This document shows, one piece after another, positions 8,949 through 17,128 of a stretch of DNA of 57,758 nt. Each line of letters starts with the position of its first letter. The stretch's first letter is position 1. This stretch comes from Gammaproteobacteria bacterium (GTDB taxonomy: Bacteria; Pseudomonadota; Gammaproteobacteria; Arenicellales; Arenicellaceae), in NCBI GenBank assembly GCA_022447525.1, contig JAKVBA010000030.1, positions 12,875 through 70,632 on the forward strand, read 5' to 3'. Below the pieces are notes generated by a model. That model had not been told where the DNA came from. It saw only the letters and a list, made by a program, of their open reading frames with translations, and made no database searches. Both the position numbers and the translations under genes were made by a program.

Positions 8949-8980
8949 CTAAATATAATTTAATTAGCGTTATGAGGTAT

Positions 8981-9832
8981 TTAAGCTGCGAGTTTGCCTT
9001 TCATCTTTTCCATTGCGCGCTTTTCTATTTGGCGAATTCGCTCTGCAGAAACGCCATACTCGGCCGCTAATTCATGTAAGGTTGCTTTGTTGTCTTCGTC
9101 TAGCCAGCGACGTTGCAATATATCTTTGCTGCGCTCATCTAGACCTTCAATCGCGGCATATAGAGCGTCCCGATTGTTATCGCTGGTTTGCGTTTTACTA
9201 ACCACTTCCTCAGGGTTATAGCGCATGTCTGGTATGTAAGCCGATGGACTAGCCGAGAACTCGTCGTCATCGGAGTCTTTGCCGTCGAATGCTATATCAC
9301 TTGATGTCATTCGTACTTCCATTTCACGCACAGTTTTTACCGGGACATCTAAATTGTTGGCTAACTCCTGAGTCTCTTGTTCAGACATTGAGCTCAATGT
9401 TTTGCGGGCTTTGCGTAAATTGAAGAATAGCTTTCGTTGTGACTTTGTCGTAGCGACTTTAACAATTTTCCAATTTTTTAACACGTATTCGTAGATTTCT
9501 GCTTTGATCCAATGAACAGCATAAGAAACAAGGCGAATACCTCGATCTGGATCAAAATTTTTAACGGCTTTCATAAGGCCGATGTTACCTTCTTGGATCA
9601 GGTCGGCAACTGGGAGGCCGTACCCTGTAAATCCTTTAGCGACGTGAATTACGTGTCTTAATTGACTTAATACTAGCTCTCTAGCTGCGTCGACGTCTTC
9701 ATGATCTCGATATTGACGAGCCAATTTGGCTTCTTGGTCTGCTGATAGCACTGGAGCACTGTTTGCCACCTTTAAAAAGCCTGACAAAGTCGCGTCTTGC
9801 GGTACTGCTAGTGCGGTTGCTGAATTACTCAT
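8981..9832 (-). CDS. rpoH: RNA polymerase sigma-32 factor (heat shock sigma factor)
   Basis: A 283-residue group-3 sigma factor. The RpoH box QRKLFFNLR (residues 132-140), diagnostic of sigma-32, is intact. Region 2 is seen in DLIQEGNIGLMKAVKNFDP (about 78-96) and region 4 in the C-terminal helix-turn-helix AAEYGVSAERIRQIEKRA. It directs RNA polymerase to heat-shock promoters. AGGAG seven bases before the ATG sets the start. The position after ftsY-ftsE-ftsX on the same strand is the classical gammaproteobacterial order. A perfect CIRCE operator lies 100 bp upstream and a hairpin in the leader, so transcription is probably repressed by HrcA. A terminator follows. Confidence 0.97.
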   Translation of the reverse strand: MSNSATALAVPQDATLSGFLKVANSAPVLSADQEAKLARQYRDHEDVDAARELVLSQLRHVIHVAKGFTGYGLPVADLIQEGNIGLMKAVKNFDPDRGIRLVSYAVHWIKAEIYEYVLKNWKIVKVATTKSQRKLFFNLRKARKTLSSMSEQETQELANNLDVPVKTVREMEVRMTSSDIAFDGKDSDDDEFSASPSAYIPDMRYNPEEVVSKTQTSDNNRDALYAAIEGLDERSKDILQRRWLDEDNKATLHELAAEYGVSAERIRQIEKRAMEKMKGKLAA

Positions 9833-9897
9833 TTACTATCTCCTACTGAATGATTAGCTCCTCACAATTAAGCAAGCCTCACATTCTTAGTGGTTTT

Positions 9898-9916
9898 GAT
9901 ATCCCTGCTGGATATC
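9898..9916 (-). other. Hairpin in the rpoH leader
   Basis: A 7-bp stem, GATATCC (9898-9904) with GGATATC (9910-9916) and a 5-nt loop, lies between the CIRCE element and the rpoH ribosome binding site. A second AGGAG-like sequence occurs between this hairpin and the true Shine-Dalgarno. It may shape mRNA stability or translation; no function can be assigned from sequence alone. Confidence 0.4.
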
Positions 9917-9931
9917 CGCTTACTTCGAATT

Positions 9932-9958
9932 TTAGCACTCAAGAGTGAAGAGTGCTAA
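9932..9958 (-). promoter_or_regulatory. CIRCE operator (HrcA binding site) upstream of rpoH
   Basis: The sequence is exactly TTAGCACTC (9932-9940), a 9-nt spacer, then GAGTGCTAA (9950-9958). This is the full CIRCE consensus with no mismatch. CIRCE is bound by the HrcA repressor, which controls groESL or dnaKJ in many bacteria and is itself dependent on GroEL. Here both flanking genes (ftsX and rpoH) read leftward and the site is 100 bp before the rpoH start codon, so rpoH is the only plausible target. No groESL is in this window. Confidence 0.93.
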
Positions 9959-10100
9959 TAAATTTATTTTCTGAACAAATTATCGGGCTTTATGAGGTGA
10001 GCTGAGCCATTGATCTTCGTTAATTACATAGATTTAGATAGCTCTAGACAGGGAATAGTTTCAAAGGTTACCGATATGTAATCTGATGCGTTAATCAGAC

Positions 10101-11024
10101 TTATCGTGGACGAATGCGCCATAGATGTTGTGCAACTGACCAGCGTGCTGCCATCCAGCCTAGTAAGGGCCCAATAGCTAATACGATCAGAGCTTCATAA
10201 ACAGTGAGGCTATGCATCAAGGACTGCCTTTGATACATGGAGGCTAATTTTGTTAGCGGCTGATCGATCAAGGAAGCACTTATGAACAGGAAACCAAGAG
10301 CCAAAACAGAGCCAAATAATCCAAACAGAGCGCCAAAGTAAAGAAACGGGCGCTTCACAAAGGTATTAGTGGCTCCCACCAGCTTTGCGATCTCAATTTC
10401 ATCGCGACGATTGTAAATGAGTAGCTTGATCGTATTACCGACTATCAAAATAAGCCCTATCGCTAGCAGGGCGCTCAATAAAAGTCCGATACGTCTTACT
10501 ACACTCACGATCGCAGTAAAACGATCTGTCCAGTCGAGATCTAATCGAATGGTATCTATGCCGGCAATTTTGTGTAATTGCTGTTTAAGCTCGCTTAAAT
10601 CAGCAGAATTAGCGGCACCACTATTTGGCATCAATACAATCGATGGAGGGAGAGGATTCTCACCCAAAAACGCTAACTCCTCATCAAGACTCGAGTTCTC
10701 TGAAAGCAATCTAAACTCCTCTAAAGCTTGCTTTGGGGTAACGAACTCGGCCAATTCGATGGATGGATGTAATTGTATTTCTTGAAAAATCAGCTCCGCT
10801 TCGTTGCTTGAAACCTCGTTCTGTAGAAAAACCGAAATTTGCGGTCTACCTTGCCAGCTATCACTAAGCCCTTCAGAGCTCTTGACAACCACATATAAAA
10901 AAAGTGGTAACAACAGCGTAATGGCAATAATTAAAACTGTATTGATTGTGTTAGCAGGACTACGGACCATATCTCCCAGTGTGGAGATCATGACTTGTAC
11001 ATGACGAATGAAGTAACTACCCAT
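10101..11024 (-). CDS. ftsX: Cell division protein FtsX
   Basis: A predicted inner-membrane protein of 307 residues from the chosen start. The ATG at 11024 overlaps the ftsE stop by 8 bp (ATGGGTAG) and is preceded by a GGGGTG ribosome binding site; a longer frame runs to 11105 inside ftsE but is less likely. The first membrane segment (TVLIIAITLLLPLFLYVVV) is followed by a periplasmic domain of about 110 residues. Three further helices follow near the C terminus, with the FtsX/MacB-type segment YNRRDEIEIAKLVGATNTFVKRPF between them. FtsX pairs with the FtsE ATPase and couples septal constriction to activation of periplasmic murein hydrolases through EnvC-type partners. Confidence 0.93.
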   Translation of the reverse strand: MGSYFIRHVQVMISTLGDMVRSPANTINTVLIIAITLLLPLFLYVVVKSSEGLSDSWQGRPQISVFLQNEVSSNEAELIFQEIQLHPSIELAEFVTPKQALEEFRLLSENSSLDEELAFLGENPLPPSIVLMPNSGAANSADLSELKQQLHKIAGIDTIRLDLDWTDRFTAIVSVVRRIGLLLSALLAIGLILIVGNTIKLLIYNRRDEIEIAKLVGATNTFVKRPFLYFGALFGLFGSVLALGFLFISASLIDQPLTKLASMYQRQSLMHSLTVYEALIVLAIGPLLGWMAARWSVAQHLWRIRPR

Positions 11025-11739
11025 CAAACACCCCAGAGCCGGTGACGATACTACTGGCTGATTTTGCTTTTGGAGCGTGGTGATAGTCTCCGATGAGCTC
11101 ACCATGCTCTAAATGTAGCGTGCGTTTACTTAGTCGCTCAACTTGCCTTAGGTCATGAGTAGCGATTAAAACCGTCACGCCAACTCTATTAAAGTCTGCG
11201 AATATATCAATAATTTCATCCGATAAAGCCTCATCTAGATTTCCGGTAGGCTCATCGGCTAGCAGTATATTCGGGCGGTTGATGACCGCTCTAGCGATCC
11301 CAACTCGTTGTTGCTCACCCCCGGAGAGAGTAATCGGTTTCTGAGTTTCTTTGCCGTCGAGGCCTACTTTGCTTAACGCTGCCCGGACGCGCTTTCGAAT
11401 TTCGTCATGCGGCATCCCGATGACGATAAGAGGTAGTGCAACATTATCGAAAACAGTTCTATCCATGAGTAGCTTGTGGTCCTGGAAGATCACACCGATA
11501 TCACGTCGTAATGCGGGTATCTTGCCGCTACGCATTCTGCTGACGTTTTGTTGGTCAACCAAAAGTGAGCCAGAAGTTTGTTTCTCAATACGAGTAATTA
11601 GTTTAAAAAGAGTACTTTTGCCTGCTCCAGAACGTCCGGCCAAAAAAACCATTTCGCCAGCGGCTATTTCGAAGCTAACGTCTTTGAGTGCCTCGTGCCC
11701 GTTGGGGTATCTTTTATTTATTTGGCTGAGTTTAATCAT
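11017..11739 (-). CDS. ftsE: Cell division ATP-binding protein FtsE
   Basis: A 240-residue ABC ATPase. It has Walker A AGRSGAGKST (about residues 34-43), the Q-loop in VIFQDHKLL, the signature LSGGEQQR (about 139-146), Walker B ILLADEPTGNLD (about 158-169) and the H-loop in LIATHD. FtsE is the cytoplasmic motor of FtsEX at the divisome. It is longer than E. coli FtsE (222 residues) because of a short C-terminal extension. It starts 16 bp after the ftsY stop and overlaps ftsX by 8 bp, so ftsY-ftsE-ftsX form one transcription unit. Confidence 0.96.
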   Translation of the reverse strand: MIKLSQINKRYPNGHEALKDVSFEIAAGEMVFLAGRSGAGKSTLFKLITRIEKQTSGSLLVDQQNVSRMRSGKIPALRRDIGVIFQDHKLLMDRTVFDNVALPLIVIGMPHDEIRKRVRAALSKVGLDGKETQKPITLSGGEQQRVGIARAVINRPNILLADEPTGNLDEALSDEIIDIFADFNRVGVTVLIATHDLRQVERLSKRTLHLEHGELIGDYHHAPKAKSASSIVTGSGVFDG

Positions 11740-11755
11740 TTTTAAATTCCCTGTG

Positions 11756-12856
11756 TTACTCGATTAAATCAGGGATTAGGGCATTTGCAAACTCTTTTGC
11801 TAGGAACGGTTTTAAATCGTAATATCCCTCACCAACGCCAATGTAACGAATTGGTAGTTTGAATTTCTCGGTAACGGATACAGCAACACCACCTTTAGCC
11901 GAACCATCTAGTTTCGTTAAGCACACGCTGTTTACCCCAACTGCTTTTTGAAAGTGTTGCAATTGTGTTAGCGCATTTTGACCAGTGCTTGCGTCTAAAA
12001 TTTGCATTACCTCATGCGGCATGGATGGATCTAAATTACCTAACACTCGATTAATTTTTTGCAGCTGCTCCATCAAGTCTGACTGAGTGTGAAGACGACC
12101 AGCAGTGTCTATCATTAAAACATGAGAGCCTTTGACAATAGCTGAATTAAGAGCGTCGTGCGCTACTGCCGCTGCGTCGGCACCATGCTTTTGTGCTACC
12201 ACCGGAATATCCATACGCTTTCCCCATTCTTGCAGTTGTTCTACCGCTGCTGCACGAAATGTGTCTGCTGCCGCTAGCATGACTGAGCGACCTTGATCTT
12301 GAAACTGTTTGGCAATTTTCGCTATTGTCGTGGTTTTGCCCACCCCGTTGACACCGACCATCATCAGTACGTATGGACGTTGATTAAAAACGGCCCAATC
12401 TTGTTCAGCTGGTTCTAACATAGTAGTAATTTCTTCTCTTAAGGCACTGACCACTCCATGAGCATCCTGGATTCTTTCAGACTTAACTCGATGTTTGAGG
12501 GAATCTACCAATCCTAAGCTTGCCTCTACACTAATATCGCTGGTGATAAGAGCTTCTTCGAGGCTATCGAATAAGTCATCGTCGAGATCAAAGGATCCCT
12601 TGAACACGCCGCCAATTTTATCCATTAATCCACTACGAGTTCGATCTAGTCCTTGTTCGACCGTGGCTGGCTCTGCCTCAGGTGCACCAAGAGTGTCCTG
12701 ATTTGAATTAACTTCTGCGACTTTTTTGCGAGAGAAAAATCCAGCCAGTCCAGATCTTTTTTTCTCTTTTTTCGCAACCGAATCGATATCGTTTTGTGAC
12801 TCGTTATTGGATTGAAGCGTTGGTTCTTGAGTAGGCGTCTTTTTATCGTCACTCAT
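11756..12856 (-). CDS. ftsY: Signal recognition particle receptor FtsY
   Basis: A 366-residue SRP-family GTPase. An acidic, lysine-rich N-terminal A domain (about residues 1-70) is followed by the N domain and the G domain. The P-loop is GVNGVGKTT (about 168-176); DTFRAAAVEQL, DTAGR (about 250) and TKLDGSAKGG are all present. It docks ribosome-nascent-chain-SRP complexes at the inner membrane for SecYEG insertion. It is the first gene of ftsY-ftsE-ftsX and is divergent from rsmD, as in many gammaproteobacteria. Confidence 0.97.
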   Translation of the reverse strand: MSDDKKTPTQEPTLQSNNESQNDIDSVAKKEKKRSGLAGFFSRKKVAEVNSNQDTLGAPEAEPATVEQGLDRTRSGLMDKIGGVFKGSFDLDDDLFDSLEEALITSDISVEASLGLVDSLKHRVKSERIQDAHGVVSALREEITTMLEPAEQDWAVFNQRPYVLMMVGVNGVGKTTTIAKIAKQFQDQGRSVMLAAADTFRAAAVEQLQEWGKRMDIPVVAQKHGADAAAVAHDALNSAIVKGSHVLMIDTAGRLHTQSDLMEQLQKINRVLGNLDPSMPHEVMQILDASTGQNALTQLQHFQKAVGVNSVCLTKLDGSAKGGVAVSVTEKFKLPIRYIGVGEGYYDLKPFLAKEFANALIPDLIE

Positions 12857-12927
12857 AATTATCTGCTGTGGTATGGTTGCTGTGTTTTGTATTGGAGCAT
12901 ATTGTAGAGATTAGCCAAAAAATCACA

Positions 12928-13512
12928 ATGAACAAGCGAGTTAAAGCAAACACTATTAGGATTATTTCCGGGCAATGGAAGGGCCGGAAAGTTGAAGTGT
13001 TAGATGTTGAGGGATTAAGGCCGACCACCGATAGAACGAGAGAGACTTTATTTAACTGGTTGATGTTCGATGTTCAGGATGCTAGGTGTCTTGATTTGTT
13101 CGCTGGTAGTGGTGTGCTTGGTTTGGAGTGTTTGTCTCGGGGCGCAAAGTTCGTGAAGTTTGTGGAGTTAAATCTCAACTCTGCAATGTTGCTGAAACAA
13201 ACTTTGAAACATCTTAAAGCTGGAGCGGATATTGCCGAGGTAACACAACAAAGCTTTGAAGCTGCCCTGCTAACGCCAGTAAGTGAACCGTATGATTTGG
13301 TTTTCCTTGACCCTCCGTTCAAATCTGACTACTTGGTTGCAGCTATTAAGCTTCTATCTCAACCTGGTTGGTTAGCCGAGGGTGCTAAGGTTTACATTGA
13401 GCAGAGTTCAGTTAGCAAAGAGGTAGAGGTGCCCAAAGGCTGGCATGAACACAGGCGTAAAAGAGCGGGCCAAAGTTTGTCTTTACTTTACCGGTTAGAA
13501 AGTAGCGATTAA
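12928..13512 (+). CDS. rsmD: 16S rRNA (guanine(966)-N(2))-methyltransferase
   Basis: A SAM-dependent methyltransferase of 194 residues from the chosen ATG (12928), matching the usual length of about 198. An upstream in-frame ATG at 12868 would add a non-conserved extension. Motifs are IRIISGQWKGRKVEV at the N terminus, RPTTDRTRETLFNWL, the SAM site LDLFAGSGVLGLE, and the catalytic motif IV DPPF. It methylates G966 of 16S rRNA in the 30S subunit. It lies divergent from ftsY and 46 bp upstream of coaD. Confidence 0.95.
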   Translation: MNKRVKANTIRIISGQWKGRKVEVLDVEGLRPTTDRTRETLFNWLMFDVQDARCLDLFAGSGVLGLECLSRGAKFVKFVELNLNSAMLLKQTLKHLKAGADIAEVTQQSFEAALLTPVSEPYDLVFLDPPFKSDYLVAAIKLLSQPGWLAEGAKVYIEQSSVSKEVEVPKGWHEHRRKRAGQSLSLLYRLESSD

Positions 13513-13558
13513 TCGACTATTGAGTGCGTTTTTACGGTTCTAAGAGTATACTCGGCGC

Positions 13559-14050
13559 ATGAAAAAAATCGCCATCTACCCTGGTACGTTTGATCCTATT
13601 ACTAATGGTCATTTAGATCTTGTATCTCGTGCTGAGCAAATTTTCGACGAAGTGATTATAGCCGTATCGGATAATCCACGTAAGAATCCACTTTTCACCA
13701 CCCAGGAACGTTTGGCACTCGTTGACGAGGCGGTTCAAAATATTCCACATGTACATGTAGAGAGTTTTGATGATTTACTCGTTAATTTTGTGGCGCGCAA
13801 GAACGCAAAGTTTGTTATTCGTGGACTGCGAGCGGTCTCAGATTTTGAGTACGAGTTCCAGCTTGCCTCAGCAAATCGGCGTTTGGATAGTAACGTTGAG
13901 ACAATCTTTCTTACTCCACAGGAGTCAAACTACTTTATATCTTCATCGTTAGTGAGGGAGATATCTTACTATGGTGGTGACGTCAGTAGTTTTGTGCCAG
14001 AGCATATCATCGCTGCGTTAAAGTCAAAATACACCACCCAGGATACTTGA
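13559..14050 (+). CDS. coaD: Phosphopantetheine adenylyltransferase
   Basis: A 163-residue nucleotidyltransferase. The N terminus YPGTFDPITNGHLDLV carries the T/HxGH signature, and RGLRAVSDFEYE and the ISSSLVREI segment near the C terminus complete the active site. It makes dephospho-CoA from 4'-phosphopantetheine and ATP, the fourth step of CoA synthesis. Length equals the family norm. It is followed after 26 bp by a ferredoxin gene, as in Pseudomonas. Confidence 0.97.
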   Translation: MKKIAIYPGTFDPITNGHLDLVSRAEQIFDEVIIAVSDNPRKNPLFTTQERLALVDEAVQNIPHVHVESFDDLLVNFVARKNAKFVIRGLRAVSDFEYEFQLASANRRLDSNVETIFLTPQESNYFISSSLVREISYYGGDVSSFVPEHIIAALKSKYTTQDT

Positions 14051-14070
14051 GTCTGATTTGAGTTGGCTGA

Positions 14071-14358
<288 letters not shown>

Positions 14359-14389
14359 TACACTTGCTTGACGAGGACTGGACTATCGC

Positions 14390-14719
14390 TTATTGCTCAG
14401 TGAGCTCTACGTCGACCGTTTTAGGGTTGTTCCTAGCCGCAGACTCAGACTTGTGTCGCATGCTTAGCCAAAAGTGGGAAATGTCTGTTTGATACCCTTG
14501 CTTTTTTAACTTCAAAGCAATGTATTGTCTGGTTGAGCTGGTATCTTTCATAATCACCGTCAACGGTGTAGTGCCTATGACTTCTTCCGTGTCAGCGTTT
14601 AATACCTCGGCGCCAGATGGTATGGAATTCAACGTGACTGCGCCATAGCGCGATGTACAACCAGTTGTTGTTAGCGCGATAAGGAAAAACAGAGTCAGGC
14701 GTTTATAAAATGTGGTCAT
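14390..14719 (-). CDS. PEGA-domain lipoprotein, function unknown
   Basis: A protein of about 109 residues with a lipoprotein signal (hydrophobic LTLFFLIALTTTGC) and lipobox Cys at about residue 21. The following segment, VTLNSIPSGAEVLNADTEEVIGTTPLTV, is a clear PEGA domain (SxPxGAxVxxxxxxxGxTP), a small beta repeat often found in surface proteins. An alternative TTG start at 14728 sits closer to the GAGAG ribosome binding site than the ATG at 14719, so the start is uncertain by three codons. It is convergent with the ferredoxin gene. No catalytic function is indicated. Confidence 0.72.
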   Translation of the reverse strand: MTTFYKRLTLFFLIALTTTGCTSRYGAVTLNSIPSGAEVLNADTEEVIGTTPLTVIMKDTSSTRQYIALKLKKQGYQTDISHFWLSMRHKSESAARNNPKTVDVELTEQ

Positions 14720-14800
14720 GCTGCACAAAAGGCTCTCAAATTATGGGTTTGTCTATACCCAAAGCTTAAGACGAGTCGATGGTTGAAATGCCAGTATAAA

Positions 14801-16921
14801 TTAAAAATTAGTCTTGCGATCCCAGTATAGAACTTCAGCAGACTCTTTCTCAACCTTCTTTTTCGCTGCTTCTTGAGTCTTTTGGGCTACTTTTTCACCC
14901 TCAGCTAAAATATCTTCTAGAGTTTTTTGTAAGAACTTCAGCTTGTCGCTTTGCTTGACCAAGGTCCCCTGTTGGATATTAAGTTCTTCTAGTCGTGCCT
15001 CGACAGTATCAGAAGCCCTGTGAATGCGTTTAACACTCTCCAGTCTTCTCCTCAACTGAGTATGGTGCTCGCGAACGTGAGTTTCCATTGGCACCATAAG
15101 GTTATTATTCCAATTATTCGCATCTCTAAGCGCTCTAGAGAAAATTTTTCTCGATGCTGAGCACACAGACTCATAGAATTTATTTGTGATAGACATCTGT
15201 TCTTTGAAAAACAGAGTTCTGGTTTTCTTCAAATTGGCATGCTTGGCTTCTAGTCTTGCTACGTCCTGTTTATATCGTTCTAAACGCAAGCGTCGCATTT
15301 TGAAATTAGCGATCCCATGACCCTTCTCAAAATCACGGGTAATGTTCTCGGATAAATTAGCTATCTCGTTAGCTTGAGTAATCGCTGAATCGAGGTACGT
15401 ATTTAGGTGTTCGAAGTATTTTGAGATTGTCTTTTGCAGTGTTACCGAGGTCGCACATTTGGTCATATTATGCTTGGTAATAGCAATGAGCTTTTCGAGC
15501 TTTTCCTCTGACAAAGTCTTGGCTAGTTTTTTGGTCTCTTTAGCATAAACAGCCCGCAGCGCTTGATAACGTTGCATGTCTGTCTCTAAAGCTGACTTTT
15601 CCGCTTGCACCTTGAGCATGATATGCGAGATAACATCGGTGTTTTTGCTGCTTAACTGTCGTAACTCGGCGATATGTTCGTCGGCATCTTTTAGTCGTCC
15701 CCCCATTATTGATGACGCGGACTCAAGGATGCTTTCTAATGAACTGCGCACTTTGCTAACAACTATTGTTCTCTTTTCAGGGATTAGTCTGTCGGCAATG
15801 GCTTGTTCCAGAGCGCCGATATTGCTTCTTTTAAACAGCTCAGGGTCATTTTCCATTTTCGCCAGTAAGCCTTTTTGCGCTGAAACTGGAAAAATATTTT
15901 CTCTTTCTAACTTTAGAGCTTTGGATGTTGCCGTGACCTGTGCCTCTATTTCACTTTCGATCTGTGCGTCGCTTCGAATGCCATCCCATAATGCATCGAT
16001 TTTATTTAGAGCGACCAATTTTAATTGATTGGTCGCATCTTCCCCCTGACCTTTGGCTGATTTCTTTTTATGACTCACGCCGTCTAGGTGCGTTTCCCAA
16101 AGCTCTAAGTCAGTGGAGGTGACGCCGGTATCATGCGATAAAATAAAGATCACGGTATGTGCCGTCGACAGTTGGTTTATCGTTAGTTCTGGCTCGGCTC
16201 CTATCGCATTTAAACCGGGTGTATCTAGTATGACTAATCCCATTTCCAGTAATGGGTGAGGTAGATTTATCACCGCATGACGCCAACTTGGGATTTCAAC
16301 CTCGTCGAATTTGTTGACTGGCAACCCGATTTCGGAATTGTCGTTCTCCAGTAGATCAAAATTCAATTTCTTGGCGTAATTTTTACTGACCAGTTTATTA
16401 TCGGTCATGCCTTTAAGAGCTGCCGCAACACTATCCGAATTATCAGGATCGAATTCTATTTCCTGCCATAGTTCTTCATCTGCTTTGAGCTGGAACAATG
16501 GACGCTCATCTTGGCGTGACTCAATTGGTAACAACCTGATTGAAGCGGGTTTATCTGGATCGTAGAGCAATTCCGTTGGACACATGGTTGTTCGGCCAGA
16601 ACCAGATGGAAGTACTCTGCGTTTGTAGTTACCGAAAAAGATGGTGTTTATCATCTCCGATTTGCCACGAGAGAACTCAGCAACAAACGCTACCGAAAGG
16701 TTATCGTCGACTAGTGAACCTAGAACCGTCTCGAATTGATGATGAGTACGAAGGTCGGTGATGTTGTGGTCTTTCAGGAAGCGGCTTAGCTCTTGCACGG
16801 CGCCTCTAACACGTTCTCGCCATGCCGAATATTGCTCTATTTCCGTGTTTAAGATTTGCGTAGTCACATTGATCACCTTAGTAGATGTCGAATCATAGCT
16901 TGCAGACCAAATTTGTGTCAA
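14801..16921 (-). CDS. Bacterial dynamin-family GTPase
   Basis: A 706-residue protein with an N-terminal dynamin-type GTPase domain: P-loop AEFSRGKS (residues 81-88), the switch I threonines GRTTMCPTE (about 109-117), DTPGLN (233-238) and NKID (306-309). The remaining 350 residues are mostly charged helices likely to form a coiled-coil stalk (about 380-490 and 560-700). There is no obvious transmembrane paddle, so membrane binding would be peripheral. Family members bind and remodel membranes, but the role of single-gene bacterial dynamins is generally unknown. The start is TTG at 16921 without a clear ribosome binding site, and no ATG lies upstream of the P-loop, so the N terminus is uncertain. 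It is divergent from mrcB. Confidence 0.85.
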   Translation of the reverse strand: MTQIWSASYDSTSTKVINVTTQILNTEIEQYSAWRERVRGAVQELSRFLKDHNITDLRTHHQFETVLGSLVDDNLSVAFVAEFSRGKSEMINTIFFGNYKRRVLPSGSGRTTMCPTELLYDPDKPASIRLLPIESRQDERPLFQLKADEELWQEIEFDPDNSDSVAAALKGMTDNKLVSKNYAKKLNFDLLENDNSEIGLPVNKFDEVEIPSWRHAVINLPHPLLEMGLVILDTPGLNAIGAEPELTINQLSTAHTVIFILSHDTGVTSTDLELWETHLDGVSHKKKSAKGQGEDATNQLKLVALNKIDALWDGIRSDAQIESEIEAQVTATSKALKLERENIFPVSAQKGLLAKMENDPELFKRSNIGALEQAIADRLIPEKRTIVVSKVRSSLESILESASSIMGGRLKDADEHIAELRQLSSKNTDVISHIMLKVQAEKSALETDMQRYQALRAVYAKETKKLAKTLSEEKLEKLIAITKHNMTKCATSVTLQKTISKYFEHLNTYLDSAITQANEIANLSENITRDFEKGHGIANFKMRRLRLERYKQDVARLEAKHANLKKTRTLFFKEQMSITNKFYESVCSASRKIFSRALRDANNWNNNLMVPMETHVREHHTQLRRRLESVKRIHRASDTVEARLEELNIQQGTLVKQSDKLKFLQKTLEDILAEGEKVAQKTQEAAKKKVEKESAEVLYWDRKTNF

Positions 16922-17128
16922 TCTAGAGCTAAAGCAATATTTTATATAAATTCTCTAAGTTTTTGATAATTATGTATTTTTAGACGATAAAAGGTAGATA
17001 ATTTAGCTTTAGTGGTTACAAGCTCTTAAGTCAGCCGAAATTTGTCACCTCAATATGATTAAATTGACAAAAATTAGACGCTATTTTCAAGCAGCAAAAA
17101 CTACGCTTTTAAAGATTACTTACGGGCT

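Noticed and set aside
11022-11105. A longer FtsX start at 11105.
   Set aside because: It would overlap ftsE by 89 bp, whereas the ATG at 11024 has a ribosome binding site and an 8-bp overlap typical of coupling.
15576-16028. A 150-codon frame antisense to the dynamin-like GTPase gene.
   Set aside because: It lies wholly within a well-supported GTPase and has no recognisable domain; it is a shadow frame.
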